Below are positions 9,607-19,020 of a DNA stretch of 64,000 bases, in pieces. The stretch comes from Deinococcus carri (GTDB lineage: Bacteria > Deinococcota > Deinococci > Deinococcales > Deinococcaceae). Below the pieces are notes generated by a model. That model saw only the letters and a list, made by a program, of their open reading frames with translations, searched no databases and was not told the DNA's origin. How positions within the stretch are numbered: the first letter of the stretch is position 1; every line of letters begins with the position of its first letter. The stretch covers positions 51,766 to 115,765 of the forward strand of contig NZ_BAABRP010000011.1 of assembly GCF_039545055.1 (NCBI RefSeq). Direction: 5' to 3'. Position numbers and translations under genes: made by a program.

Positions 9607-10995
9607 ATGTACTTCAAGCGCATCTACGACCCCGACCTCGCCCAGGCGTCCTACCTGATCGGCTGCCAGCAGAACGGCACGGCGCTCGCCGTCGATCCCG
9701 TGCGTGACGTGCAGCGGTATCTCGACCTGGCCGACCAGGAGGGGCTGCGGATCGTCGCGGTGACGGAAACGCACATCCACGCCGACTACCTCAGCGGCAG
9801 CCGCGAACTCGCCGGGCGCACCGGGGCGACGCTGTACCTCAGCGCCGAGGGAGGCCCCGACTGGCAGTACGCTTTTCCCCACGTGGGGCTGCGCGACGGG
9901 CAGGACATCCGCCTCGGCAACGTCACGGTCAGGGCTGTCCACACGCCGGGGCATACCCCCGAGCATCTCAGCTTTCTGGTGACCGATGGGGCGCGGGCGG
10001 AGCAGCCCGTCCTCTTCCTGACCGGCGACTTCGTCTTCGTGGGCGACCTCGGCCGCCCCGACCTGCTCGACGAGGCGGCGGGCGGGCAGGACACCCGCTT
10101 CGGCGGGGCGCGGCAGCTGTTCACCAGCCTGCGGGCAAAGTTCCTCACCCTGCCCGACTACGTCCAGGTCTGGCCCGGCCACGGCTCGGGCAGCGCCTGC
10201 GGCAAGGCGCTGGGGGCGGTGGAGAGCACCACCGTCGGCTACGAACGCCGCTTTGCCTGGTGGGCGGATGCCGCCCGAGATGATGATGTGGAAGCCTTTA
10301 CCCGCGAACTGCTGGAGGGCCAGCCGGACGCGCCGCTGTACTACGGCCGCATGAAGCGGGAGAACCGGGTCGGGCCGGCCCTGCTGGGCGACGTGCAGGC
10401 CCTCGCGCCCCTCTCCCACCACGAGCTGAAAAACGCCCTGCACCACGGGGTGCGGCTGCTCGACACGCGGCCCCGAGAGGTGTTCCAGGCAGGCGCTGTG
10501 CCCGGCAGCCTCCACCTGCCGGCGGGCCGGACCTTCGAGACGTGGGCCGGCTGGCTGCTCGACCCGGATAAGACCTATGTGCTGTTTGCCCGCAGCCCCG
10601 AGCAGGCCGAGGACCTCCGCCGCCGGCTGTGGATGACCGGCATCGACCGGGTCGCCGGGTACGTCGGGGACTTTGGCGGACTGAAGCTCGAACCGCAGGC
10701 CGCGACGCCCCTCGCGGAACTGGGCGACCTCCGCCAGGCCTTCGTGCTCGACGTGCGCGCCCGCCGCGAGTACGAGGCCGGGCACATCGAGGGGGCCACG
10801 CAGCTCCACGCGGGCCGTCTGCTTCAGAACCTGGGCCGTATTCCCCGGGATCGGCCAGTCGTGGTCCACTGCCAGGGTGGGGCGCGCAGCGCGGCCGCGG
10901 TGAGTGTCCTGCGCGCCGAGGGCTTTGACAACATTATCGATCTGGACGGCGGGTACGCCGCCTACGCCCGGCGGGCGGCGACGGTCCGCCCGTGA
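9607..10995 (+). CDS. cstB: CstB-like persulfide dioxygenase with two rhodanese domains
   Basis: The 462-residue protein starts at ATG 9607 behind GGAGGGAAC. An N-terminal metallo-beta-lactamase fold (about 1-250) carries [11 protein letters not shown], the HxHxD iron site of persulfide dioxygenases, plus [12 protein letters not shown] and GDLGRPDL. A first rhodanese-like domain (about 275-350) has no cysteine where the active loop should be ([10 protein letters not shown]), so it is a pseudo-rhodanese. The second (about 365-460) has an intact loop, [12 protein letters not shown]. This order (dioxygenase, pseudo-rhodanese, rhodanese) is that of CstB, which oxidises low-molecular-weight persulfides and makes thiosulfate. 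Its stop overlaps the start of the exporter gene (GTGA), indicating translational coupling. Confidence 0.87.
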   Translation: MYFKRIYDPDLAQASYLIGCQQNGTALAVDPVRDVQRYLDLADQEGLRIVAVTETHIHADYLSGSRELAGRTGATLYLSAEGGPDWQYAFPHVGLRDGQDIRLGNVTVRAVHTPGHTPEHLSFLVTDGARAEQPVLFLTGDFVFVGDLGRPDLLDEAAGGQDTRFGGARQLFTSLRAKFLTLPDYVQVWPGHGSGSACGKALGAVESTTVGYERRFAWWADAARDDDVEAFTRELLEGQPDAPLYYGRMKRENRVGPALLGDVQALAPLSHHELKNALHHGVRLLDTRPREVFQAGAVPGSLHLPAGRTFETWAGWLLDPDKTYVLFARSPEQAEDLRRRLWMTGIDRVAGYVGDFGGLKLEPQAATPLAELGDLRQAFVLDVRARREYEAGHIEGATQLHAGRLLQNLGRIPRDRPVVVHCQGGARSAAAVSVLRAEGFDNIIDLDGGYAAYARRAATVRP

Positions 10996-11783
10996 TCCTC
11001 GCGTGGCTCGGCGCGGTCGCCATCGGGCTGAGCCTGGGGCTGCTCGGCTCCGGCGGCAGCATCCTCACGGTGCCCGTGCTGGTGTACCTCGTGGGCGAGG
11101 ACCCCAAACGGGCGATCACCGAGAGCCTCGCCATCGTCGGGCTGATCGCCCTGGTCAGCGCGCTGTCCTGCGTCCAGCAGCGCCGCATCGACGGGCGCGC
11201 GGTGCTGCTGTTCGGGTTACCCGGCCTGCTGGGCACCTCGCTGGGGACGGCCCTGGGCCACGCCCTGCCCGCCGCGGTGCAGCTCCTGATCTTCGCTGCC
11301 GTGATGCTCATTGCCGCTACGCGCATGTTTCGGCCGGCTCCCGCAGGCCATGCGCCGCCCCGCCCCGGGTGGCAGGTGCTGCTCGCCGGTCTGGGCGTGG
11401 GTGTTCTCACGGGCGTGGTGGGTGTGGGGGGCGGCTTTCTGATCCTGCCCGCCCTGGTCCTGCTGCTGGGGCTGCCCATGGCGCGGGCGGTGGGCACCAG
11501 CCTGGTCCTCATCGCGCTCAACGCGGCCCTGGGCTTTGCCCTGCACGTGCGGGCCGCGCCCGGGGGCCTACACTGGGACCTGATCGCCCTGCTCGGCGGT
11601 ATCGGTGTGCTGGGCAGCCTCGCGGGCAGCCGCCTCTCCCGGCAGCTCTCCCAGAACGCCCTGCGGCGGTCCTTCGCGGGATTCCTGGTGGTGCTGGGCA
11701 CGTACATTCTGTGCACCAGCGCACCCGGAGCCTTCGCGCAGACCCGGACCCCCACGGTGCAGGTCACCTCGCTGCGTCCCTGA
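10992..11783 (+). CDS. TauE/SafE-family sulfite or sulfur-compound exporter
   Basis: This 263-residue membrane protein has about eight hydrophobic helices and the Gly-rich repeats typical of TauE/SafE ([20 protein letters not shown] near the start, [20 protein letters not shown] in the second half). The start is GTG inside the cstB stop (GTGA). Family members export sulfite, sulfoacetate or related anions. Being coupled to a persulfide dioxygenase, it probably removes the sulfite or thiosulfate that enzyme makes. Confidence 0.85.
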   Translation: MILAWLGAVAIGLSLGLLGSGGSILTVPVLVYLVGEDPKRAITESLAIVGLIALVSALSCVQQRRIDGRAVLLFGLPGLLGTSLGTALGHALPAAVQLLIFAAVMLIAATRMFRPAPAGHAPPRPGWQVLLAGLGVGVLTGVVGVGGGFLILPALVLLLGLPMARAVGTSLVLIALNAALGFALHVRAAPGGLHWDLIALLGGIGVLGSLAGSRLSRQLSQNALRRSFAGFLVVLGTYILCTSAPGAFAQTRTPTVQVTSLRP

Positions 11784-11878
11784 CCGCCCCGCCCTCACCC
11801 CCCACTCCCACCGTCAGGCGGGTTGTGGTTCGGCAGGGCAGCCCCGGCCTGCACCGGAGGCGGACCGCCGCCCGCACT

Positions 11879-11985
11879 CATGAGCATTTGACGGAAAAGA
11901 ACCCCTCTCCCCTTGCTTCGCAAGGCCCTCTCCCCTTGCGGGAGAGGGTCAAAAAATGACGCCATCTTTACGTCAAATGCTCATG
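11879..11985. mobile_element. 107-bp MITE-like element with 15-bp perfect terminal inverted repeats
   Basis: The ends are CATGAGCATTTGACG (11879-11893) and its exact reverse complement (11971-11985). The inside holds two CCTCTCCCC tracts and a strong hairpin, CCCTCTCCC (11926-11934) with GGGAGAGGG (11940-11948), followed by TCAAAAAA. There is no coding potential. A degraded relative lies at 14413-14491. The 331-base gap 11784-12114 otherwise contains no gene. The hairpin may also end transcription from the exporter gene. Confidence 0.7.
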
Positions 11986-12114
11986 TCACCTGTCCTGTTC
12001 TCCCGCCCACCCCGGGGCGGCGCTCGGTTACATTGCCGCATGTCCTGAGCGGCAACGCCACTGCGCGCCGCCCTTATGCCGTGTTCTCACCCCGTTCGTC
12101 CCAGGAGGTCTCGC

Positions 12115-14295
12115 TTGCCCCTTACCGCCCCCCCGCCCGTTCACCCCGACTTCCCCGCCGAGGAGCAACACCTCGCGGGCACCATCCAGGCCTTTTTGCG
12201 GCAGATCGAGGCCTGGGAGGACCGCGACCGGAATGTCGGGGCCGACCTGGAAACGAGCCTGACCCTGGCCGACACCGCCGAGGAGCTGGCCGCCATGCTC
12301 TCCGTCCACGTGCCGGCCCCCTACTTCGGCAGCCTGAGGGTCCGTATCGCGGGGCGCGAACAACTGCTGTACGTGGGCAAGCATGCCTTCCGGGACCTGA
12401 AAGGCCCCCACACCGTCGTCTCCTGGGAGTCGGACGTGGGCAGCCTCTTTTATTCCGATGTGCTGGCCTGGGAGGCGAGAAAGGGCCTGACGGGCACCGT
12501 GCGCCGCCGCCGTCAGCTCGACGTGCAGGCGAAGAAACTGCACCGGCTGACCGACCTGTACGACGATGAGGCCGGGGGGGATACCGGGGGCCGCGAGCAG
12601 GTGCTGCTGGCCCGCCTCTCGGAAGCCTCGACCGCCGCCATGCGCGACGTCGTGGAGACGCTGCAACCCGAGCAGAACGGGGCCATGCGCGCCCCGGCAG
12701 GAGTCCACACGCTGATTCAGGGCGCGGCGGGGTCGGGCAAGACCACCATCGGCTTTCACCGCCTGGCCTGGCTGATGCACCCGGACCGCAGGGAACACCG
12801 CGCCGCGCCGGAGTCCATGCTGGTCCTGATGCCGAACCGGGTGCTGGCGAGCTACGCGGCCCGCGTCCTGCCCGGCCTGAACCTCGGAGGAGTCACCGTC
12901 ACCACGCCGGAGGCCTGGGCCACCGGGTTTCTCGGCGTCGAGAAGATGGAGGTCGTGGACCGCACCCTGACGCTGCTCCTCACCGACCGGGACAACGAGC
13001 GGCGTAAGGCGGCGTGGCGCAGGGCCAAGGCGCTGGGGGACCGGCGGATGTTCCAGGTGGTGCGCAACCATCTGGCCGACCGGCTGCGGGCCAACCTGGG
13101 TTCCCTGACCTTCCAGACGACCGTGCAGGTGGGGCACGAGGCGCGCACCCTGACGCTGGACCAGGCCACGCTGCGCCGCCTGCTGGACGAGGTGCTGGAC
13201 CGCGCCCCCCTGGAGGGCTACCGCGCGGCCCTGCGCGCAGCCCTGGAGGACGAGCTGGTGGCCCGCGCCAACCCGCCCGGCGAGGACGGGGAGGCGGCGC
13301 TGCGCCGGACCCTGGCCGCCGAGTTGACCCGGTTCGTCGGCCGGGTGGTGGGGAACATCCTGCCGGTAAGTGAGGGGCGGCGCATCATCACCGACGAGGC
13401 GACGCTGCGCCGGGCCGCCCAGGGGGTGCTCGACGAGCGCGCCGTGCGCCTCCTGCTGAGTGACCCCCTGACGGCCATTCCGAAGCCCCGCCGCTCGCAC
13501 GCCGACGTGACCGAGCTGCCCCTGATGCTGGCCGTGGCCGCCCTGCTGGACGGCGTGGGCCGCCGGGTGGGCCGGGCGCTGGAACCCTATGACCACATCG
13601 CGCTCGACGAGGCCCAGGACTACAGCCCGCTGCTGTACGTCCTGCTGGCCCGCGCGGCCCGCCCCGGCCACCTCACCGCCCTGGGCGACCTGAACCAGGG
13701 GCTGCACGGCTACAAGGGGCCGAACAACTGGGGGGACGTGCAGGCGGCCCTGGGTGGGGAGAGCCGCACCCGGTTGATGACCCTGGGGCGGACCTACCGC
13801 AGCACCCGCCAGATCACGGCCCTGGGGGCACAGATTGCGGCGACCTACAACCGCGCGGGCGGTGTGGTGGGCGTGGACCGCGATGGGGGAGAGGTCCTGC
13901 GCCTGACCGGGGGCAGCCTGGCCGAACTGACCGCGCAGGCCGTGAAGACCATGCAGGCCCAGGGCCACCGCAACATCGCTATCGTGACCCGCCGGGTAAC
14001 GGACGCCGAACGGCTGGTGCCCGAGTTGCAGCGGCACGACGTGGACGCGCAGCCCATTCTCTCGGAGCAGGCCCGGTACACCGGGGGCGTGGTGATTCTC
14101 CCGGTGAACCTCGCCAAGGGGCTGGAGTTCGACGGCTGCATCGTGGCGGGCGCGGACGCCGCGAACTACGACCCACAGACGGAATTCGAGTCCCGGCTCC
14201 TGTACGTCGCCGCCTCGCGCGGCCTGCACCTGCTCGCGCTGGTCGCGGAACGGGAACTGCACCCGCTGCTGACGGCTGAGAGGGATTCCGGGTGA
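12115..14295 (+). CDS. HelD/UvrD-like superfamily 1 ATPase
   Basis: I start the 726-residue protein at TTG 12115, six bases after AGGAGG (12103-12108). The first 200 residues include an Arg/Lys-rich helical region. The Walker A motif is GAAGSGKTTIGFHRL (near residue 205), motif II is ALDEAQDYSPLLY (near 497), and later UvrD-type motifs include LGRTYRSTRQIT and ILPVNLAKGLEFDGCIV with AASRGLHLL at the end. A long helical insertion separates the motifs. This architecture fits HelD-like proteins, which free stalled RNA polymerase, or helicase-IV-like enzymes; sequence alone does not decide. It stands alone, between a MITE and the convergent molybdenum enzyme genes. Confidence 0.8.
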   Translation: MPLTAPPPVHPDFPAEEQHLAGTIQAFLRQIEAWEDRDRNVGADLETSLTLADTAEELAAMLSVHVPAPYFGSLRVRIAGREQLLYVGKHAFRDLKGPHTVVSWESDVGSLFYSDVLAWEARKGLTGTVRRRRQLDVQAKKLHRLTDLYDDEAGGDTGGREQVLLARLSEASTAAMRDVVETLQPEQNGAMRAPAGVHTLIQGAAGSGKTTIGFHRLAWLMHPDRREHRAAPESMLVLMPNRVLASYAARVLPGLNLGGVTVTTPEAWATGFLGVEKMEVVDRTLTLLLTDRDNERRKAAWRRAKALGDRRMFQVVRNHLADRLRANLGSLTFQTTVQVGHEARTLTLDQATLRRLLDEVLDRAPLEGYRAALRAALEDELVARANPPGEDGEAALRRTLAAELTRFVGRVVGNILPVSEGRRIITDEATLRRAAQGVLDERAVRLLLSDPLTAIPKPRRSHADVTELPLMLAVAALLDGVGRRVGRALEPYDHIALDEAQDYSPLLYVLLARAARPGHLTALGDLNQGLHGYKGPNNWGDVQAALGGESRTRLMTLGRTYRSTRQITALGAQIAATYNRAGGVVGVDRDGGEVLRLTGGSLAELTAQAVKTMQAQGHRNIAIVTRRVTDAERLVPELQRHDVDAQPILSEQARYTGGVVILPVNLAKGLEFDGCIVAGADAANYDPQTEFESRLLYVAASRGLHLLALVAERELHPLLTAERDSG

Positions 14296-14412
14296 GCAGT
14301 TAGGCCATCACGGCGAAACCCGACGGGAAGGAGAGGGAAGGAGGACGGATTCCAGAATCGAGTGCTCCGGGATTAAGTTGATTCGCTGACATCAAGATGG
14401 CTTGCCTGCCCC

Positions 14413-14491
14413 ATCTCCCCCTGCTGCGCAAGGCCCTCTCCCGCAAGGGGAGAGGGTCAAAAAACGGGGCCATCTTTACGACAAATGCTCT
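14413..14491. repeat. Degraded relative of the MITE at 11879-11985
   Basis: The segment shares GCAAGGCCCTCTCCC, the hairpin (CCCTCTCCC 14434-14442 / GGGAGAGGG 14448-14456), GTCAAAAAA, GCCATCTTTACG and ACAAATGCTC with the first copy. The left end is lost. It lies between two convergent genes and reaches into the last codons of the minus-strand gene; its hairpin could serve as their shared terminator. Confidence 0.6.
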
Positions 14492-16796
14492 ACAGCAGCT
14501 TGTCGATGGTGATCGGCAGGTCGCGCACGCGCTTCCCGGTCGCGTGATAGACCGCGTTGGCGATGGCGGCGGCTGTGCCGACGATGCCCAGCTCGCCCAC
14601 GCCACGCGCGCCCAGGGCGCTGGCGCGGGTGTCGGGCACGTCGAGCATCAGCACCTCGAGCTCCCCGACATCGGCGTTGATGGGCACCAGATACTCCGCG
14701 AGGTCGTCGTTCAGGACCAGGCCGGTGGCCGGGTCCACGTCGGTCTGTTCATGCAGGGCCATGCCGATGCCCCAGATGATGCCCCCGCTGAGCTGGCTCT
14801 CGGCCGTCTTGCGGTTCAGCACCCGCCCGAAGTCGAAGGCCCCCACCACCCGCGACACCCGCGGCGTCATGAAGTCGGGGTCCAGGCGCACCTCCACGAA
14901 CACCGCGCCGAAGGAGTGCCGGGCGTACCCCGCGGCGTCCGCCCCCACCGAGGCGTTCTGGGCGTCCATCATCCCGTCCAGTTGCTCGCGTTTGCCGCCG
15001 ATGGGCAGCACCTCGCGGTAGACCTCGATACGGTTGCGGCCCGCGCGGGCCAGGATGTCCTGGAACGTCTCACCGCGCGAGGGGTCCTCCTGCACGAAGA
15101 GGCGGCCTCCCCGCGCGGTCAGGTCATGCGGGTTCAGGCCGTGCAGTGGCGACTGTTCATCCCCGGTGGCGAGCAGCGCGAGTTCCTGCCGCGCGGCCAG
15201 CGAGGCCGCCATCACCACGTCACCTACGCTGGACGCCGTGCGCGAGCCGCCCGAGTAGGCGTTCTTGGGGTAGTTGGTGTCGCCCAGCAGCACCTTGACG
15301 CAGTTGGGGGCCACGCCGAAGCCGTCGGAGGCGATCTGGGTCAGGATGGTGTAGGTGCCGGTGCCGATGTCGTGCGACCCCGCCTCGATCTCGGCGCGGC
15401 CGTCCTCAAAAATGCGGGCGCGGGCGGTGGCGGGGCTGGCGTAGACCGGGTAGGTGACGGTCGCCATGCCCCAGCCCAGCCGCGTCTCGCCGTCGCGCAT
15501 GCTGCCCGGTTCCGGGTTGCGTTTCTCCCAGCCGAACTTCTCGGCGGCCTGCTCGTAACACTCGCGCAGATGCTTGCTGCTGTAGGGGTGGCCGCTTTTG
15601 GGGTCCGTCTCGGCGTAGTTGCGCCGCCGCAGTTCCAGCGGGTCGAGGCCGACCGCGTACGCCAGCTCGTCCACCAGGCTCTCCAGCCCGAAGGACCCGC
15701 TCGCCTCACCGGGGGCGCGCATCATGATGCCCTCGCCCGCGTGGGTGCGCCGCAGCGTCTGCGACACCTGCATGTTCGGCACGTCGTACAGCATCTCGGT
15801 GACGTGGCTGACCGACTCGACGAAGTCGCCGTTCATCCCCGCCTGGGTGTCGGCGTGCAGGGAGATGGAGGTGATCTTGCCGTCCTTTGTTGCGCCCAGT
15901 TTATATTGCTGGACGGTGGCGGGCCGGTAGCCCACGCCCGCGAACTCCTGCGCCCGCGTGCGCGACAGCTTGACCGGGCGCTTCACCAGTTTGGCTGCCA
16001 GGGCCGCCAGCGGCAGGTGCGACCACGTCGCCGCCTTGCTGCCGAAGCCCCCGCCGATATAGGGCGACACCACCCGCACCTGCTCCGGCTCCAGCCCGAA
16101 GTGATGCGCCAGCGTGTGCTGCGGGGCCAGAATCCACTGGCTCGGCTCGTACACCGTGAGGTGCGTCTCGCTTTCCCACAGGGCGAGGGTGGCGTGCAGT
16201 TCCAGCGGGTTGTGGTTTTCCTGCGGCGTGGTGTAGGTGAGGTCGAGCTGTACCTCTGCGGCCTGGTACGCCTGTTCGGCATCCCCGCGCTCATATGCCT
16301 CGTCCTCCACCGGCTTCTGGAGGTCCGCCCGCCCGCTGTGCAGGCTGCCTTGCAGCGTGCCGACGAACGGTTCCTCATCGTATTCCACCTCGACCAGCAG
16401 GGCCGCGTGCTGCGCCACCTCCAGCGAGTCGGCCACCACGACGGCCACGACCTGCCCGCGCTGCTCGATTCTGTCGGTCTGGAGGGGCAGCAGGGCCGTG
16501 CCCGAGGTGCTCCCTGGGTAGGGCTGCTCCACCGGACGGAGCTGCACGCCCTCCGACTCGTAGGTGAGGACCGCCAGCACGCCCGGCACCGCGCAGGCCG
16601 CCTGCGTGCCGATGCGCCGCACCCGACCGCTGGCGATGGAGGACGTGACCAGCACGGCGTGGGCGACGTTGGGCAGCTCGAACTCGGCGGCGTAGGTGGC
16701 GTGGCCCGTTACCTTGTCGGGGCCGTCCACCCGGTTCATGCGCCGTCCGATGGCTCCGCCGGGAACCTTCAGGGGGGCAGGTTTGGTGCCGGTCAT
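14490..16796 (-). CDS. paoC: Molybdopterin-binding subunit of aldehyde/xanthine oxidoreductase
   Basis: The 768-residue large subunit has the aldehyde oxidase hammerhead region near the N-terminus (VDGPDKVTGHATYAAEFELP) and the molybdenum-cofactor domains after it (VVSPYIGGGFGSKAATW; SGGIIWGIGMALHEQTDVD; RGVGELGIVGTAAAIANAVY, with the catalytic Glu region GARGVGELG). Length and three-gene order fit the PaoABC/YagTSR type rather than fused xanthine dehydrogenase. It oxidises an aldehyde or purine; substrate unknown. Its start overlaps the FAD subunit stop (ATGA). The 3' end lies inside a MITE remnant. A dedicated XdhC/PaoD maturation factor is not in the window. Confidence 0.88.
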   Translation of the reverse strand: MTGTKPAPLKVPGGAIGRRMNRVDGPDKVTGHATYAAEFELPNVAHAVLVTSSIASGRVRRIGTQAACAVPGVLAVLTYESEGVQLRPVEQPYPGSTSGTALLPLQTDRIEQRGQVVAVVVADSLEVAQHAALLVEVEYDEEPFVGTLQGSLHSGRADLQKPVEDEAYERGDAEQAYQAAEVQLDLTYTTPQENHNPLELHATLALWESETHLTVYEPSQWILAPQHTLAHHFGLEPEQVRVVSPYIGGGFGSKAATWSHLPLAALAAKLVKRPVKLSRTRAQEFAGVGYRPATVQQYKLGATKDGKITSISLHADTQAGMNGDFVESVSHVTEMLYDVPNMQVSQTLRRTHAGEGIMMRAPGEASGSFGLESLVDELAYAVGLDPLELRRRNYAETDPKSGHPYSSKHLRECYEQAAEKFGWEKRNPEPGSMRDGETRLGWGMATVTYPVYASPATARARIFEDGRAEIEAGSHDIGTGTYTILTQIASDGFGVAPNCVKVLLGDTNYPKNAYSGGSRTASSVGDVVMAASLAARQELALLATGDEQSPLHGLNPHDLTARGGRLFVQEDPSRGETFQDILARAGRNRIEVYREVLPIGGKREQLDGMMDAQNASVGADAAGYARHSFGAVFVEVRLDPDFMTPRVSRVVGAFDFGRVLNRKTAESQLSGGIIWGIGMALHEQTDVDPATGLVLNDDLAEYLVPINADVGELEVLMLDVPDTRASALGARGVGELGIVGTAAAIANAVYHATGKRVRDLPITIDKLL

Positions 16797-17779
16797 GCTT
16801 TCTCCTCGTTCCTCGTGACCTGCTCTAGGGCACGCACGATGACGTTCCGTGCCAGCCCCACCTTGTAGGCGTTCTGCGCCAGGGGCCGCGCATCCTTCAG
16901 GGCGATCCGGGCCGCCTGCTCGAAGGCCTGCCGGGTCGCGGGCTGGCCTCTGAGGGCCTCCTCTGCCTCCCAGGCGCGCCAGGGCACCGTGCCGACACCG
17001 CCCAGGGCAATCCGCACGTCGCGCACGTTGTCGCCGTCGAGGTCCACCGCGACCGCCGCCGAGGCCAGCGCGAAGGAGTACGACTCCCGCTCGCGCACCT
17101 TGAGATAGGTGCTGTTGACTGCCCAGGGCAGGGCGGGCAGGTTCAGGGCCACGATTAGCTCGCCTTCCCGGAGGTCATGTTCGACGTCGGGGTGGGTGCC
17201 CGGCTTCAGCAGGAAGTCGGTCAGCGCCACCTCGCGCTCGCCCTGCGGGCCGTGCAGGGTGAGGGTGCAGTCCAGCGCGGCCAGCGGCACCGCCGCGTCG
17301 GAGGCGTGGGTGGCGATGCAGCACTCCGAGGTGCCCAGAATCGCCTGCTTGCGGTTTTCGCCCTTGATGGCCCCGCAGCCGCTGCCGGGGTCGCGCTTGT
17401 TGCAGCTCGGGAAGGCCAGATCGCGGAAGTAGGGACAACGGGTGCGCTGCATGACATTGCCGGACATGGACGCCATGTTGCGAATCTGCTGCGAGGCCCC
17501 GGCGCGGATGGCCTCCGCCAGCAGCGGATACCGCTGCCGCACCAGCGGATGCTCGGCCACGGCGGTATTGCTGGCGAGCGCGCCGATCCGCAGCCCGCCC
17601 CCCACGTCCTCGACCTCACGCAGAGGCAGCCGGGTGATGTCCGTGACGCGCTCCGGGCGCTCCACGTCCAGCCGCATCAGGTCGATCAGGGTGGTGCCGC
17701 CCGCCAGGTAGCGGCCGCCCAGCGCCAGGGCCTGGGCCTCGTCGCCCGCCCGGCGGTAGTCAAAGGGCCGCACGTTCAC
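16793..17779 (-). CDS. paoB: FAD-binding subunit with an additional Fe-S motif
   Basis: This 328-residue protein belongs to the CO dehydrogenase flavoprotein family. The FAD-binding region contains YLAGGTTLIDLMRLDVERP and later IGALASNTAVAEHPLV. Residues about 115-150 add a cysteine cluster, TRCPYFRDLAFPSCNKRDPG followed by SGC, as in PaoB-type subunits that carry an extra [4Fe-4S] cluster. It passes electrons between the Fe-S and molybdenum subunits. The start is GTG 17779, and its first 20 bases overlap the end of the upstream 2Fe-2S gene; its stop overlaps the next gene by four bases. The overlaps indicate a coupled operon. Confidence 0.88.
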   Translation of the reverse strand: MNVRPFDYRRAGDEAQALALGGRYLAGGTTLIDLMRLDVERPERVTDITRLPLREVEDVGGGLRIGALASNTAVAEHPLVRQRYPLLAEAIRAGASQQIRNMASMSGNVMQRTRCPYFRDLAFPSCNKRDPGSGCGAIKGENRKQAILGTSECCIATHASDAAVPLAALDCTLTLHGPQGEREVALTDFLLKPGTHPDVEHDLREGELIVALNLPALPWAVNSTYLKVRERESYSFALASAAVAVDLDGDNVRDVRIALGGVGTVPWRAWEAEEALRGQPATRQAFEQAARIALKDARPLAQNAYKVGLARNVIVRALEQVTRNEEKA

Positions 17780-18284
17780 CTTCCCCGGCTGCGCCCTGGG
17801 CCGCCACGCTCTGAATCGCTTTCACGATCTGCGGGTACGCGGCGCAGCGGCAGATGTTGCCGCTCATGAAGTCCTTGAGGTCCGCCTCGTCGCGGCTGTG
17901 CCCGGTTTCCAAGCAGGCGACGGCCGACATGATCTGCCCAGGCGTGCAGTAGCCGCACTGGAAGGCGTCGTGTTCGATAAAGGCCTGCTGCACCGGGTGC
18001 AGGGCGTCACCGTCCGCCAGCCCCTCGATGGTGGTCACCGAGCGCCCCTCCAGCGTGGCGGTCAGCGTCAGGCACGACAGCACTGCCTCGCCGTCGACAA
18101 AGACGGTGCAGGCCCCGCACTGCCCGTGGTTGCAGCCCTTCTTGCTGCCAGTCAGCCCCAGCCGCTCGCGCAGCACGTCCAGCAGCGTGGCCTGGGACGG
18201 CACCTGCACCTCGCGCGCCTCGCCGTTCACGTACAGCGAGACGCTCAACTCCGGCCCGCTGGCCGCATTCCCCATCGTCGTCAT
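17760..18284 (-). CDS. paoA: 2Fe-2S subunit of aldehyde/xanthine oxidoreductase
   Basis: The 174-residue protein has both 2Fe-2S modules of the family: the plant-type ferredoxin site CNHGQCGACTVFVDGE...LSC (about 50-75) and the helical C-terminal site CGYCTPGQ...CRCAAYP (about 110-155). AGGAGG precedes the ATG. It is the first gene of the minus-strand operon and hands electrons onward from the FAD subunit. There is no obvious Tat signal, unlike the periplasmic E. coli enzyme, so the complex may be cytoplasmic. Confidence 0.9.
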   Translation of the reverse strand: MTTMGNAASGPELSVSLYVNGEAREVQVPSQATLLDVLRERLGLTGSKKGCNHGQCGACTVFVDGEAVLSCLTLTATLEGRSVTTIEGLADGDALHPVQQAFIEHDAFQCGYCTPGQIMSAVACLETGHSRDEADLKDFMSGNICRCAAYPQIVKAIQSVAAQGAAGEGERAAL

Positions 18285-18448
18285 GCTTCCTCCTGCTCGC
18301 GGTGAGAAGGGAAGGCGGGCAAGCCGCCCAGCGTTCCTGCCGGCTTCCCCCTGCCTTGCGCCCCACCCCGAAGATGCCGGGGTCCAGCGTAGGGTTCGCC
18401 AGGAGGCCGCGGTCCAGGCCAGCCTTCACATCCTCGTAATCTGCTGCT

Positions 18449-18462
18449 GATTCCGGGGAATC
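18449..18462. repeat. GATTCC-GG-GGAATC palindrome (dispersed repeat core)
   Basis: The palindrome and the following ATCAACGCCATTTCG closely match the copy at 54368-54393 and share the core with 36859-36872 and 48506-48519. It sits in the 292-base gap between the molybdenum operon and the toxin-antitoxin genes, which has no gene. Confidence 0.55.
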
Positions 18463-18517
18463 AACGCCATTTCGGGGAAGAGGGGAGAGGACGAACCTCC
18501 AACAGACGAAGTGCCGC

Positions 18518-18556
18518 TTGTTACAAAATTGGACGACGCGTTGTGCAAAGTTGTAC
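18518..18556 (+). promoter_or_regulatory. Direct repeats upstream of the antitoxin gene, possible operator
   Basis: TTGTTACAAAATTGGAC (18518-18534) and TTGTGCAAAGTTGTAC (18541-18556) form an imperfect direct repeat just before the ribosome site GAGGAGG (18564-18570). Position and repetition suggest the autoregulatory operator of the Xre-type antitoxin. Confidence 0.4.
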
Positions 18557-18576
18557 AGTACCTGAGGAGGTGAAGC

Positions 18577-19020
18577 ATGACCGGCCTAAGCCGTGCCGCG
18601 CCTGACCATTCTTTCTTTGCCGCACTGACGAACGTGTCCCTGCCGGAAGGGCAGATTGCCCCGGTCCTGAGCGGGGAGGCTCCCGTTCCCAGCGGGGCCT
18701 ACACCATGCAGGTGATCACGCGCCAGCTCAAGCAACTGCTGGGCCTGAATCAGGACGAGAGTGCCCGGCTGCTCGGCGTCAGCCGGGGCACGGTCATCAA
18801 GGCCGCCCCGCCGACGGGGGACGTGCTGGACCGGCTGTACATGCTCTCCGACCGCTTCCAGATCATGCAGGACCTGCTGGGCGACCAGGCCGACGACTGG
18901 TTCCTGCACCCCAACCCGGTGTTGGGAGGCGCGCGGCCCATCGACAAGCTCCGGACCCGTCACGGCCAGGCCCAGCTCGACGATCTGATTCAGGCCCTGC
19001 TCGACGGCAACTTCGCTTGA
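18577..19020 (+). CDS. Xre/MbcA/ParS-family antitoxin
   Basis: The 147-residue protein has an Xre-like helix-turn-helix in the middle (LKQLLGLNQDESARLLGVSR) and the C-terminal toxin-binding domain of MbcA/ParS/Xre antitoxins (about 105-145): WFLHPNPVLGGARPIDKLRT and HGQAQLDDLIQALLDG. It starts at ATG 18577 after GAGGAGG. Its stop overlaps the TTG start of the RES toxin gene, the usual coupling in this toxin-antitoxin class. It should neutralise the toxin and repress the pair through the repeats just upstream. Confidence 0.85.
   Translation: MTGLSRAAPDHSFFAALTNVSLPEGQIAPVLSGEAPVPSGAYTMQVITRQLKQLLGLNQDESARLLGVSRGTVIKAAPPTGDVLDRLYMLSDRFQIMQDLLGDQADDWFLHPNPVLGGARPIDKLRTRHGQAQLDDLIQALLDGNFA

Noticed and set aside
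14350..14365. GATTCCAGAATC near the end of the HelD-like gene as another dispersed-repeat copy
   Set aside because: Only one half of the core is present and the flanks do not match the family.
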